Counted from the stretch's first letter, positions 39,822 to 48,739 are shown. The stretch: DNA of 49,807 bases from Methanomicrobiales archaeon HGW-Methanomicrobiales-2 (GCA_002839645.1 PGYL01000030.1:1-49807); one strand, 5' to 3'. Numbers and translations: made by a program. Notes: generated by a model not told the origin, from the letters alone.

Positions 39822-40664
39822 ATGGGGAATCGGTCGGGTCATTCCAGGACGGCACTCATCGTGGCAGGCATCCTTGCAGTGATCGTCTTCGTATTCATAG
39901 CGCTGACCGCAGTAATTCTGGACCAATCCTCGGCGGAGAGTTTCAGGTCGACGTATCATTACGGCCTGAAGATCTCGACGTCCGGCCCCATCGAAGACGC
40001 GGTCCTTCTGATCCCCCTTCCTTCCTATTACAACCCGGATACCGGTACAAACGTTACTCCCTTCGATCTCTCCCGTGCAAGTCTCAGCAACTTCGATGGC
40101 GATGTATCGGTGAGGATCGAGAACGTCAGCGGGATTCCCATGCTGAATATCTCGGCCGGGCAGCTCGATCCCACCTATAAAAACCGTATCCGGCCGATTC
40201 CAATCATGCCGGGGCAGAACGAGTCGGAACTTCCAAAACCAACCCACGTCTACTCCGACAGGTACTCGGAAGAGACGCCGGTGCTCGTCGAGATGGAGCT
40301 TTCTATGCCTGCTACCGAGTCAGGTCACGAGATCGAGACCCGAACACCGGTAGGGGTCGAACCCCTGCTTGCGCCCTACCGGATCGTCGGCAACCTCAGC
40401 GGTTCCGGCGGACCCGCCGACGACTACTACGTGAGCCCCGGATCCTCCGGCTACGTCGTCGAGATCCCGTTCATCCTCTCGTTTGATGCCGAGGACGAGA
40501 ACGCCCTCATCATCTCGGCAGATCTCCTGGGGACAAACCAGTGGTGGATTCTCGGCTGGCAATCGAACTCGTATCACGAGAGTGTGCACCACGAGTTCAC
40601 GGGCCCGTGCAACGGCACCTACCCGGTGAGGGGCACCCTTGTGACAGGCGAGGGCGTGTACTGA
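39822..40664 (+). CDS. Membrane-anchored exported protein, unknown function
   Basis: 280 residues. One N-terminal hydrophobic helix (ALIVAGILAVIVFVFIALTAVIL, no clear cleavage site) anchors a long extracellular beta-rich domain: STYHYGLKISTSGPIEDAVLLIPLPSYYNP, with N-x-S/T sites, VEIPFILSFDAEDENALIISADLLG, and a C-terminus HHEFTGPCNGTYPVRGTLV. No family recognised with confidence. The early strand pattern (secretory N-terminus, LLIPLPSYYNPDTG) occurs in secreted methanogen proteins of unknown role. A decayed copy of its end may lie at about 38.3 kb. TATA-like TTGATATCTA lies at about 39788-39797. Confidence 0.7.
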   Translation: MGNRSGHSRTALIVAGILAVIVFVFIALTAVILDQSSAESFRSTYHYGLKISTSGPIEDAVLLIPLPSYYNPDTGTNVTPFDLSRASLSNFDGDVSVRIENVSGIPMLNISAGQLDPTYKNRIRPIPIMPGQNESELPKPTHVYSDRYSEETPVLVEMELSMPATESGHEIETRTPVGVEPLLAPYRIVGNLSGSGGPADDYYVSPGSSGYVVEIPFILSFDAEDENALIISADLLGTNQWWILGWQSNSYHESVHHEFTGPCNGTYPVRGTLVTGEGVY

Positions 40665-40764
40665 GCCTTCCAGGGCCCCACCCCCATAGAGCCGCACCCG
40701 GCAAAAGGAACTGCAGCGGTAGAATACCGGTGCGGCAACCCGGTACACCGTGCGAACGAAAACA

Positions 40765-40772
40765 CTAAATAC
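40765..40772 (+). promoter_or_regulatory. TATA box of the 40812 methyltransferase gene
   Basis: CTAAATAC lies about 43 bases before the ATG; a GAGGTG ribosome binding site at 40801-40806 fits an 18-base leader. Confidence 0.5.
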
Positions 40773-40811
40773 TCCCCTGAGATTGAGGAGTGAGACAAAC
40801 GAGGTGAGCCC

Positions 40812-41645
40812 ATGCAGGATCAAAACGATCAACGCGACGCGTGGGACAAGGTGAACACGCGACATCTTCGGCATCCGCTCAGGGCAGTGATCAGCGTCGA
40901 CGACCGGGACAACGCCTATATCGACGGCAGCCAGAAGCGCCTCGTCTCAAAGGCGGTCAGGCTGGAGCCGCACTTCTCGGTGCTCGACTACGGGTGCGGC
41001 GGCGGCCGGTGGACGCTCTGGTTCGCCCGGCAGGTGGACCATGTCGTCGGGGTGGACCTCTCGCCGAAGATGGTGGAAGCGGCACGGCAGGCGGCGGACG
41101 AGGCGGGCATCCGCAACGCTGAGCACCGCACGATCGATGGCATGCCGCTTCCCTTCGAAGACGGTGTGTTCGACCTCGTCAATGCCGTCTGGGTCCTGCG
41201 GTATATCACGAACGACGACCAACTCGCATGCACGATCAAAGAACTCTGCCGTGTGATCCGGCCGGGCGGGCACGTCACGTTCATCGAGATGATCGCGAAA
41301 GATGGACCGGAGCTCAAGGAGCACGAGGGCGAATTCACCGGAGCAGCAGTATACCGGCGATGGGAGCAGTATCGATCTCTCTTTGAAGGGTGCGGCATGG
41401 AGATGAAGGAGAGCGCGATCTCAAGCGCATCGCCCCTCTACTGGCCGTACGTTGTCGCCCGCAACGCCGCAAGACACCGGAACCTGCCGGACCTGTTGTC
41501 GCCCATGTCTCCTCTAATCGTCTCTGCAAGCCTCGCGGGCGAGAGCCTGACGGCCGGGCTGATGCAGTTCCTGGCCGACCGCAACCTTGTCTGGTGCAGA
41601 CATCGCTTCCTCTGCTTTGAAAAGCCGACGGAAAACTGTATCTGA
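40812..41645 (+). CDS. Class I SAM-dependent methyltransferase
   Basis: 277 residues. SAM motif I VLDYGCGGGRWTLWFARQ, then VVGVDLSPKMVEAARQAADEAG, IDGMPLPFEDGVFDLVNAVWVLRYI and LCRVIRPGGHVTFIEM: a UbiE/menaquinone-type methyltransferase fold. The C-terminal 90 residues are helical with two cysteines. Substrate unknown. It is the third class I methyltransferase in a 10-kb stretch; the three are not close paralogs by sequence. Converges with the isopropanol dehydrogenase gene 36 bases on. Confidence 0.9.
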   Translation: MQDQNDQRDAWDKVNTRHLRHPLRAVISVDDRDNAYIDGSQKRLVSKAVRLEPHFSVLDYGCGGGRWTLWFARQVDHVVGVDLSPKMVEAARQAADEAGIRNAEHRTIDGMPLPFEDGVFDLVNAVWVLRYITNDDQLACTIKELCRVIRPGGHVTFIEMIAKDGPELKEHEGEFTGAAVYRRWEQYRSLFEGCGMEMKESAISSASPLYWPYVVARNAARHRNLPDLLSPMSPLIVSASLAGESLTAGLMQFLADRNLVWCRHRFLCFEKPTENCI

Positions 41646-41681
41646 ACATAAGGGCCCTCAAGGCGAAGATTTTCCGGATCT

Positions 41682-42755
41682 TTACTGCTCCACAATGACG
41701 ACCGGCTTGATCAGGTCCCGGGGTTTCTCTTTCATAAGGAGAAGGGCCTCCTCCAGTTTATCGAAGCCCTTGAAGACGTGTGTCGCCATGAGCGACGGGT
41801 CCATGCGCCCGTGAGTCACGACTTCGGCCAGCCTCTCCATTCTCACCCTTCCACCGGGGCAGAGTCCGGTCATGATGTTTTTGTCCGCCATGCCAAATCC
41901 CCACCCGACCCGGGGGATGGGCAGGGTATCGTCCTCACCCATTCCCTGACCGAAGTAGTTGATGTTGGAGATCACCGATCCGGCTCTGGCCATCCTGATT
42001 GCATCCATGAGAATATCTGGGCCGCCACCGGCAATGATTACAGCATCGACCCCTGTTCCGCCGGTTGCATTGACAATCTGTTCTGCGGTGTCTCCGTCCT
42101 TGTAACTGATGATATCCGTAGCGCCGTACTCTTTCGCCACTTTAATCGCGGTGGGCCTCGTGCCGACGGCAAATATTCTTCCAGCACCCCGGAGTTTTGC
42201 GCCGGCGATACCGCAGAGTCCGACCGGCCCGATCCCCAGGACCGCGACGGTTGCCCCGATCTGAATATTGGCATTTTCTGCGCCCATGAAGCCGGTACTG
42301 AGCATATCGGGGAGCATAACCCCTGCTTCCAGGGACATGCCCTCCGGGAGATGCGCGAGGTTGTTGTCCGCCAGGTTCACGTGGAAGAATTCGCCGAAGA
42401 CACCGTCTTTGAAGTTCGAGAACTTCCAGCCCCCGAGAGGTCCGCCGGTCTGCGAGGGGAACCCGCGCTGTGCGGCTTCCGAGTCCCAGTCGGGGGTGAT
42501 GGCCGGTACGATGACCCGATCACCGGGTTTGAAGTCCCTGACTTCGCTCCCCACTTCGTCCACCACCCCGAGCGCCTCGTGCCCCAGGATGAGATTATGC
42601 CTCTCGCCGATCGCTCCCTCCCAGACAGTGTGGATGTCGGAAGTGCACGGTGCCAGCGCCAGCGGTTTGACGATAGCGTCTCTTGGACCGCAGGCGGGCC
42701 GTTCCTTCTCTATCCATCCGATCTCCCCGATCTTTAGCATTGCCAGGCCTTTCAT
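41682..42755 (-). CDS. NADP-dependent isopropanol (secondary alcohol) dehydrogenase
   Basis: 357 residues from ATG 42755 (GAGGTG six bases upstream). The alignment with Thermoanaerobacter brockii ADH is nearly full length from memory: C37, H59 and D150 are the catalytic zinc ligands at identical positions, and HTVWEGAIGERHNLILGHEA, WKFSNFKDGVFGEFFHVN and GLCPGGRVRMERL are shared. The NADP pocket keeps R200 and Y218 with S199 changed to Thr. It oxidises 2-propanol to acetone, giving NADPH that can feed CO2 reduction in methanogens able to grow on secondary alcohols. No operon partner is visible. Confidence 0.93.
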   Translation of the reverse strand: MKGLAMLKIGEIGWIEKERPACGPRDAIVKPLALAPCTSDIHTVWEGAIGERHNLILGHEALGVVDEVGSEVRDFKPGDRVIVPAITPDWDSEAAQRGFPSQTGGPLGGWKFSNFKDGVFGEFFHVNLADNNLAHLPEGMSLEAGVMLPDMLSTGFMGAENANIQIGATVAVLGIGPVGLCGIAGAKLRGAGRIFAVGTRPTAIKVAKEYGATDIISYKDGDTAEQIVNATGGTGVDAVIIAGGGPDILMDAIRMARAGSVISNINYFGQGMGEDDTLPIPRVGWGFGMADKNIMTGLCPGGRVRMERLAEVVTHGRMDPSLMATHVFKGFDKLEEALLLMKEKPRDLIKPVVIVEQ

Positions 42756-43181
42756 CTTCTTCACCTCGTTTTACCCGCGGTGTTAGGACAGTGTACTATG
42801 AAAAACTTAGGGTCATCAGGACCGCTGACGGTCATCTGTTTAACGGCACAGGGTTCTAAGCGGCCACCAGCTCCGTGCGACGGTTTCCGGCTCCCTGATG
42901 CCGCCTGCAGGGGCGGTGCACACCGGGCGGAGGCATCGCGATCCGGATCGCAGGGGTCAGTCGCGAAGCAGAGAATGTGAGGGATACTGTCCGGGACCGT
43001 CGTACTCCCGGCCGGGCTCCGGGATGAGAGGGCTCTGAAAATAACCGCAATAGGGGAGATAACCCCCAGACCCGCTATTCTGCCAGGATTTGCGATACAT
43101 TGATATAGCGTCATCCGGGTATACCCCTGGTCTCCCTCTGCTCAGGGGAGAACGTATCGATATTTCCGGGTGGTCTGATCT
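42756..43181. other. Divergent promoter region of isopropanol dehydrogenase and ahbD
   Basis: 426 bases between start codons with no gene. A plus-strand TATA box (TTGATATAG, about 43100-43108) predicts an ahbD leader of about 55 bases. In it CCCCTG (43124-43129) can pair with CAGGGG (43143-43148), and alternatively CTCCC with GGGAG, so two structures exclude each other. A GACCG-CTGA-CGGTC hairpin is near 42820. Nothing else is recognisable. Confidence 0.45.
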
Positions 43182-44267
43182 ATGTCACAGAGTGTGGGGG
43201 ATGGCAGGAACGGATCCGGACCTGCCCTTATCTCCTGGAACGTCACCTCCCACTGCAACCTGCGGTGCGCCCACTGTTACCTGGATGCGGGGGACAGTGG
43301 AAGGAATCCGGAACTCACTACCAGCGAAGCGAAGATGCTCATAGACCAGGTTACGCGGGTCGGCTCCCCGGTCATGATCCTCAGCGGGGGAGAACCCCTG
43401 TTGCGGGGCGATCTCTTCGAGATAGCCGAATACGGGACTTCCCGTGGGCTCCGGATGGTTCTCGGAACGAACGGCACCCTGATCGACGACCGTACTGCCG
43501 TGCGGCTCGGCGAGGCCGGCATCCGGAAAGCGGCGATAAGCCTGGACTCTGCAGACCCGGGAGTTCACGACCGATTCAGGGGAGTCAGGGGCGCGTGGAG
43601 TCGTGCGGTCACGGGCATCGAGGCCTGCAGGGAGGCCGGTATCGGTCTTCAGATACACACGACGGTGACCCTGCAGAACTATCAAGAACTGGACGCCATC
43701 ACGGCGCTGGGGGAAAACCTCGGGGTGCACGACTTCCAGTTCTTCTTCCTCGTTCCCACAGGAAGGGGGAAAGATGTCACCGACATCTCACCTGAGCGGT
43801 ACGAGACCCTGATACGGGGGATTCTCCAGCTGAGGGCAGACAGGGGTCTTGCCATCCGCCCGACATGCGCCCCGCAGTACGTGCGGATTGCCTCGGAGAT
43901 GGGACTACCCGTAGCGAAGGGGGAGCGGGGATGCATTGCCGGCATACGCTACTGCAGGATAGACCCAACAGGCGAGGTTACCCCCTGCCCCTACCTCCCC
44001 CTGAGTCTTGGGAATATCCGCACAACCTCGTTTGCAGAGATCTGGAACGGGTCGGAGGTCTTTACAAACCTCCGTTCCGGCGAGGCTTTGACCGGGAAAT
44101 GCGGCAGGTGCGAGTATCGCTCCACCTGCGGCGGCTGCCGTGCGCGGGCATACGGGCTTACGGAAGTGGTATCGCACGCCTGCGGGGGCGCCGTGCAAAG
44201 AAGCGGCGGGGACTACCTGGCACAAGACCCCTGGTGCCTGTATGAGCCGGGAAAGAAGGTGAGGTGA
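43182..44267 (+). CDS. ahbD: Heme b synthase AhbD (radical SAM)
   Basis: 361 residues. Radical SAM Cys C25-x3-C29-x2-C32 (SHCNLRCAHC), MILSGGEPLLRGDLFEIAEY, QIHTTVTLQNYQELDAI, FLVPTGRGKD and PTCAPQYVRIA, then SPASM-like RGCIAGIRYCRIDPTGEVTPCPYL and GKCGRCEYRSTCGGCRARAYG. These match AhbD (for example the Desulfovibrio enzyme) throughout. It decarboxylates the two propionates of iron-coproporphyrin III to vinyl groups, the last step to heme b. Auxiliary cluster cysteines are intact. First gene of ahbD-A-B-C, which runs without gaps; GGTGGT precedes the ATG at a weak spacing. Confidence 0.93.
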   Translation: MSQSVGDGRNGSGPALISWNVTSHCNLRCAHCYLDAGDSGRNPELTTSEAKMLIDQVTRVGSPVMILSGGEPLLRGDLFEIAEYGTSRGLRMVLGTNGTLIDDRTAVRLGEAGIRKAAISLDSADPGVHDRFRGVRGAWSRAVTGIEACREAGIGLQIHTTVTLQNYQELDAITALGENLGVHDFQFFFLVPTGRGKDVTDISPERYETLIRGILQLRADRGLAIRPTCAPQYVRIASEMGLPVAKGERGCIAGIRYCRIDPTGEVTPCPYLPLSLGNIRTTSFAEIWNGSEVFTNLRSGEALTGKCGRCEYRSTCGGCRARAYGLTEVVSHACGGAVQRSGGDYLAQDPWCLYEPGKKVR

Positions 44268-44762
44268 ATGCACCTCGATCCGCGTGACCGGGTGCTTCTC
44301 CAGCAGGTGCAGGACGCCTTCCCCCTTGACCCCAGACCATACCGGGTTCTCGGGGGGATGCTCGGGATGCCGGAGCGAGAGGTGATGGAGCGGCTGGCCG
44401 AGCTCTCCCGCCGGGGGGTGATCAAGCATATCGCACCGATCCTCGAACCCAGAAGCGTCGGCATCCGCTCTTCCACGCTCGTTGCGATGCGGGTGCCGGA
44501 AGAGAGAATGCACGAGGTCGCGGCGATCGTAAACGAGTATGACAGCGTATCCCACAACTACCGGCGCGACGACGACTACAATCTCTGGTTCACCGTTGCC
44601 GAGGCAAGCGACGAGGCGCTCTTTGAGACGGTCGACGAGATCCGGCGGCGGTCACTGGTCCCTCCCGGGGAGATCCTGAACCTTCCGGTGGTGCAGAGGT
44701 TCAAACTCGACGTGCGGTTCCGGTTTCTCGCGGAGGAAGACGATGATGGACGCAATCGATAG
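44268..44762 (+). CDS. ahbA: Siroheme decarboxylase subunit AhbA (AsnC/Lrp-like)
   Basis: 164 residues. Lrp/AsnC-like architecture: winged helix (LQQVQDAFPLDPRPYRVLGGMLGMPEREVMERL, GVIKHIAPI) and a RAM-like domain with VSHNYRRDDDYNLWFTV and PVVQRFKLDVRFRF, which match siroheme decarboxylase subunits rather than DNA-binding Lrp proteins. With AhbB it removes two acetate carboxylates of siroheme to give 12,18-didecarboxysiroheme. Assignment to A rather than B is from sequence features and gene order. Its ATG directly follows the ahbD stop, and its end overlaps ahbB by 20 bases. Confidence 0.85.
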   Translation: MHLDPRDRVLLQQVQDAFPLDPRPYRVLGGMLGMPEREVMERLAELSRRGVIKHIAPILEPRSVGIRSSTLVAMRVPEERMHEVAAIVNEYDSVSHNYRRDDDYNLWFTVAEASDEALFETVDEIRRRSLVPPGEILNLPVVQRFKLDVRFRFLAEEDDDGRNR

Positions 44763-45234
44763 GGAGATTCTGCGGTTGACACAGGACGGCATCGGGATCG
44801 AGAATCGGCCGTTTCTCCGTGTGGCAAGGAGGCTTAAGATCAGCGAAGAGGAGGTCGTCGGCCGGCTGCGAAGGCTTGAACGAGCCGGTGTCGTCCGCCG
44901 GTTCGGGACGAGGATCAACCCCCGGAAGGCCGGCCTTGCGGCCAACGCCATGGTGGCCTGGAGCGTCTCTCCCGATCGCATCGCGGATATCGGAACCGTC
45001 ATGGCAGAGAGCCCTGATGTAACCCACTGCTACGAGCGCCGCACCATTCCCGGCCGCTGGGAGTACAACCTCTACACCGTGCTTCACTGCCATGACCGGG
45101 AGGACGTGCTTCGCAAGGTGGGGGCGCTCTCCCGGGCGACCGGTGCCACCGACTACCGGATCCTGATCAGTACTGAGGAGTTCAAGCGGCGGCCGAGCGG
45201 GCGGATCGAGGCCGCTCCGGGGTACCGGCAATGA
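44743..45234 (+). CDS. ahbB: Siroheme decarboxylase subunit AhbB (AsnC/Lrp-like)
   Basis: 163 residues. Same fold as AhbA (DAIDREILRLTQDGI, LEEAGVVRRFGTRINPRKAGL-like) but with VTHCYERRTIPGRWEYNLYTVLHCHD and the ending LISTEEFKRR, typical of the AhbB/NirH-like partner. Forms the siroheme decarboxylase heterodimer. Translation starts inside ahbA (GGAGG lies six bases before ATG 44743) and its stop overlaps the ahbC ATG (ATGA), so the subunits should be made in balanced amounts. Confidence 0.85.
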   Translation: MMDAIDREILRLTQDGIGIENRPFLRVARRLKISEEEVVGRLRRLERAGVVRRFGTRINPRKAGLAANAMVAWSVSPDRIADIGTVMAESPDVTHCYERRTIPGRWEYNLYTVLHCHDREDVLRKVGALSRATGATDYRILISTEEFKRRPSGRIEAAPGYRQ

Positions 45235-46433
45235 ACCGGATCACCAGCTACGTCCACGCAACCGGCACGGTCAGCGAGGTGCTCCGGCACCGTGCCGGTG
45301 ACCGGCCACCGAGCAGGATGCTCGCCTTCTCCGATATCCGCCGGCCGGTCGTCTTCTGGAACATCACGAACCGGTGCAACCTTCGCTGCTCCCACTGCTA
45401 CATCCGGGCAGGGCCGGGGCGGCAGCGTGAGGATGAGCTGACGACGGAAGAGGGGCTGGCCCTGATCGACGATCTCGCCGGGATGCACGTCCCTCTCCTG
45501 CTCTTTTCCGGGGGCGAGCCGCTTCTCCGCGACGACTTCTGGGATCTCGCCGGACATGCGAAAGGGCGGGGGCTGACCACCGCCCTGAGCACCAACGGCA
45601 CGTTGATTACGCCTGCCGTTGCACGGCGGCTCTGCGATGCGGGGGTGGAGTACGTGGGAGTATCGCTCGACGGCGCGACAGCAGAGACCCACGACCGTAT
45701 GCGAAACGTCCCCGGAAGTTTTGATCTGGCACTCTCGGCTCTTCGAAACTGCAGGTCCGCCGGGCTGAAATGCGGGGTCCGGGTGACCGCAACGCAAGAG
45801 AACTACACCGAGATCCCCGACCTCATCGATCTCTCCCTGGACGCTGGGGCGGAGCGGTTCTGCGTCTACTGGCTGGTGCCGAGCGGCCGGGGAAGGGAGG
45901 GCTACGATGCCCTGCAACTTCGATCCCGCGAGATCGCCGGTCTGCTCGACCTGCTCTTTGAAAAAGCGCATGACGTGGACCCGGCAGCCATGGAGTTCCT
46001 CACGGTCGACGCACCCCAGGACACCATATACCTGCTCACGAAGCTGCAGGAGGAGGATCTCCCTCGATACGAGAGCATGTGCACGCTCCTTGCACGCTCC
46101 GGGGTCGGGTGCAGCGCGGGGGACCGTGTCGCAAACATCGATCCGTCCGGCACCGTCTACCCCTGCCAGTTCGCCCAGATAGATGAACTGAGGGTTGGGA
46201 GTATCAGGGAGAGGCCGTTTGGCGCCATCTGGAACGATCCGGAGAACCCCGTCCTCTCGAACTTCCGGAGGAAGAAGGATCTGGTCGGGGGAGCCTGCGG
46301 CCGGTGCTCATACCGGGATACCTGCGGTGGGGGGTGCAGAGTCCGGGCGCTCTTCGAATCAGGCGATCTCCGGGGGGAGGATCCACTCTGCCCTCTCTGC
46401 CGCGAGGAGCCCCCGGGCGACGGCGACGTCTGA
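45231..46433 (+). CDS. ahbC: 12,18-didecarboxysiroheme deacetylase AhbC (radical SAM)
   Basis: 400 residues. A 35-residue N-terminal extension precedes the radical SAM motif C49-x3-C53-x2-C56 (NRCNLRCSHC); LLLFSGGEPLLRDDFWDLA, VSLDGATAETHDRMRNVPGSF, WLVPSGRGREGYDAL and the SPASM-like GACGRCSYRDTCGGGCRVRALF follow. This is the AhbC pattern: it removes the two acetate side chains of didecarboxysiroheme to give iron-coproporphyrin III. It completes a full siroheme-to-heme set in this operon. An oligo-T signal lies 11 bases after the stop, and the catalase gene starts 182 bases on. Confidence 0.92.
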   Translation: MNRITSYVHATGTVSEVLRHRAGDRPPSRMLAFSDIRRPVVFWNITNRCNLRCSHCYIRAGPGRQREDELTTEEGLALIDDLAGMHVPLLLFSGGEPLLRDDFWDLAGHAKGRGLTTALSTNGTLITPAVARRLCDAGVEYVGVSLDGATAETHDRMRNVPGSFDLALSALRNCRSAGLKCGVRVTATQENYTEIPDLIDLSLDAGAERFCVYWLVPSGRGREGYDALQLRSREIAGLLDLLFEKAHDVDPAAMEFLTVDAPQDTIYLLTKLQEEDLPRYESMCTLLARSGVGCSAGDRVANIDPSGTVYPCQFAQIDELRVGSIRERPFGAIWNDPENPVLSNFRRKKDLVGGACGRCSYRDTCGGGCRVRALFESGDLRGEDPLCPLCREEPPGDGDV

Positions 46434-46443
46434 GAGGCGCCCC

Positions 46444-46451
46444 TTTTTCTT
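46444..46451 (+). terminator. Oligo-T terminator after ahbC
   Basis: TTTTTCTT begins 11 bases after the ahbC stop on the coding strand. It would separate ahb transcripts from the catalase gene, which appears to have its own promoter. Confidence 0.5.
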
Positions 46452-46502
46452 ACGGGTCTATTCACGTAAAAAATCGTTCGCCACATGCGCCTCCGGCGTG
46501 CA

Positions 46503-46515
46503 GTTACTTTTATGA
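46503..46515 (+). promoter_or_regulatory. Candidate promoter of the catalase gene
   Basis: AT-rich GTTACTTTTATGA is the only TATA-like element between ahbC and the catalase. It implies a leader of about 80 bases with GGTGAGG ahead of the ATG at 46616. Confidence 0.4.
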
Positions 46516-46615
46516 TGCCGGACCGGGATGTGGGGGTCATTCCCGCCGGGGGATCAGCATGGTAGAGCGCAATGCAGGGCGCCGGTAGGGGCGAGAATGT
46601 TGCAGGTGAGGGCGT

Positions 46616-48739
46616 ATGGATGAGAGGAGAAAGATAGACGAGAAGAGCAAGCAGGAGCAGCTCGATGAGTTCCGGGCAGACCCGGAGCAGGAGTACCTGA
46701 CGACGAACCAGGGGCTTCGGGTCAGCCATACCGATGACTCGCTGAAGGCGGGGGAGCGGGGGCCGACACTCCTTGAGGACTTTCACTTCCGCGAGAAACT
46801 GACGCATTTCGACCACGAGCGGATCCCGGAGCGGATCGTTCACGCCCGGGGTTCAGGTGCACACGGGTATTTCCAGGTCTACGAGTCGATGGCCGAGTTT
46901 ACGCGAGCGGCGTTCCTCCAGGATTCGGGGAAGAAGACGCCGGTCTTCGTCCGGTTCTCGACCGTCGTGGGGTTCCGGGGCTCTGCCGACACGGTCAGGG
47001 ATGTCCGCGGGTTCGCGACGAAGTTCTACACGGAAGAGGGGAACTACGACATCGTCGGCAACAACATGCCGATCTTCTTCATCGTGGATGCCATCAAGTT
47101 CCCGGACCTCGTCCACGCCATCAAGCCGGAGCAGCATCACCAGATGCCGCAGGCCGCCGCCGCCCACGACACCTTCTGGGACTTTGTCGGGAACCTGCCG
47201 GAGATCACGCACATGATCATGTGGGTCATGTCGGACCGTGCGCTCCCGCGGAGCTACCGGATGATGCAGGGGTTCGGGGTCAACACCTTCCGGTTCATCA
47301 ACGCCGAGGGGAAGGCGCGGTTCGTCAAGTTCCACTGGCGGCCGCTCCTCGGCATCCACTCACTCGTCTGGGACGAGACGCAGAAGATCGCCGGAAAAGA
47401 CCCGGACTTCAACCGCCGCGACCTCTGGGAGGCGATCGAGATGGAGGACTTCCCCGAGTACGAGTTCGGGGTGCAGATGATCGAGGAGGCGGACGAGCAC
47501 AACTTCGAGTTCGATATCCTGGACGCGACGAAGATCTGGCCCGAGGAGGATGTGCCGCTCCGGTGGATCGGGAAGATGGTCCTGAACAGAAACCCGGACA
47601 ACTTCTTCGCGGAGACCGAGCAGGTCGCGTTCTGCCCGACAAACATCGTGCCGGGGATAGACTTCTCAAACGACCCGCTCCTGCAGGGCCGGCTCTTCTC
47701 GTACCTGGATACGCAGCTGATCCGCCTCGGGGGCCCGAACTTCCAGGAGATCCCGATCAACCGGGCGGTCGCGCCGGTCGCGAACAACCAGCGGGAGGGC
47801 TACCACCGGATGACGATCGATAAGGGTGTCGCGAGTTACTTCCCGAACTCGCTCGGCGAGAACAAGCCCCGGCCGGCCCGGGTAGAGGAGGGCGGCTACG
47901 CCCACTACCAGGAGAAGATCGACGCGAGAAAGATCCGCGCCCGGAGCGAGAAGTTCAACGACCACTTCAGCCAGGCGAAGCTCTTCTGGAACAGCATGTC
48001 GGATCCGGAGAAGGAGCATATCGTCAAGGCCTTCCATTTCGAGCTCGGGAATGTCTCCGATGCGGGGGTCCGCAAAAGGGTGGTTGACCTCATCAACAAC
48101 GTCGACGGCGATCTTGCGATACGGATCGCGGAAGGGATCGGGGTGCCGGCCCCGGCGGAGAAGGGTGTGTCCTCCGGCACGAAGAAGTCCCCGAACCTCA
48201 GCCAGGAGAGGACCGTCAAAGACACCATCAAGAGCAGGAAGGTCGCGATCCTCGCGATGGAGGGCTACAACCACGACGAGGTAATGCAGGTCAAGAAAGC
48301 GCTCAAAGATGCCGGAGCCCATCCGCAGATCGTCTCGCAGTTCCACGGCAAGATCAAGTCTGCCGACGGTAAAGAGATGGAGGTCGATAAGAGCTACGTC
48401 ACCACCACCTCCGTAGTGTACGACGCCGTGTATGTCCCGGGCGGGAGGCATGCAGAGACCCTGAAGAACCAGGGCTACGCGATCCACTTCGTCAACGAGG
48501 CCTTCAAGCACTGCAAACCGATCGGGGCGATGGGAGAAGGCATCGAACTCCTGAAGGCTTCAGACATCAAGGGTGTGACCTTTGCCGATGCCGGCTCCGG
48601 GGGAGAGGCCGTGGCCAAGATGGGGGTCGTGACCTGCGGGAGCCAGGGGAACGTGAACTCGTTTGCCGAACAGTTCAAGACGGCCATTGCCCGGCACCGC
48701 CACTGGGACCGGGAGGAAAAGGAGCAGGTGCCTGCCTGA
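46616..48739 (+). CDS. katE: Large-subunit catalase with C-terminal DJ-1/PfpI-like domain
   Basis: 707 residues, the length of clade II (HPII) catalases. Distal His76 (IVHARGSGAHGYF), Asn149 (YDIVGNNMPIFF) and proximal heme ligand Tyr363 (GRLFSYLDTQ) are at HPII-like spacing. The position of the His that is cross-linked to Tyr in E. coli HPII is Cys340 here, so that bond cannot form. Residues about 560-707 are a class I GAT/DJ-1-like domain (KVAILAMEGYNHDEVMQVKKAL, YVPGGRHAETL). It decomposes hydrogen peroxide with heme b (or d). It lies right after ahbDABC, the pathway making its cofactor. GGTGAGG precedes the ATG. Confidence 0.95.
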   Translation: MDERRKIDEKSKQEQLDEFRADPEQEYLTTNQGLRVSHTDDSLKAGERGPTLLEDFHFREKLTHFDHERIPERIVHARGSGAHGYFQVYESMAEFTRAAFLQDSGKKTPVFVRFSTVVGFRGSADTVRDVRGFATKFYTEEGNYDIVGNNMPIFFIVDAIKFPDLVHAIKPEQHHQMPQAAAAHDTFWDFVGNLPEITHMIMWVMSDRALPRSYRMMQGFGVNTFRFINAEGKARFVKFHWRPLLGIHSLVWDETQKIAGKDPDFNRRDLWEAIEMEDFPEYEFGVQMIEEADEHNFEFDILDATKIWPEEDVPLRWIGKMVLNRNPDNFFAETEQVAFCPTNIVPGIDFSNDPLLQGRLFSYLDTQLIRLGGPNFQEIPINRAVAPVANNQREGYHRMTIDKGVASYFPNSLGENKPRPARVEEGGYAHYQEKIDARKIRARSEKFNDHFSQAKLFWNSMSDPEKEHIVKAFHFELGNVSDAGVRKRVVDLINNVDGDLAIRIAEGIGVPAPAEKGVSSGTKKSPNLSQERTVKDTIKSRKVAILAMEGYNHDEVMQVKKALKDAGAHPQIVSQFHGKIKSADGKEMEVDKSYVTTTSVVYDAVYVPGGRHAETLKNQGYAIHFVNEAFKHCKPIGAMGEGIELLKASDIKGVTFADAGSGGEAVAKMGVVTCGSQGNVNSFAEQFKTAIARHRHWDREEKEQVPA

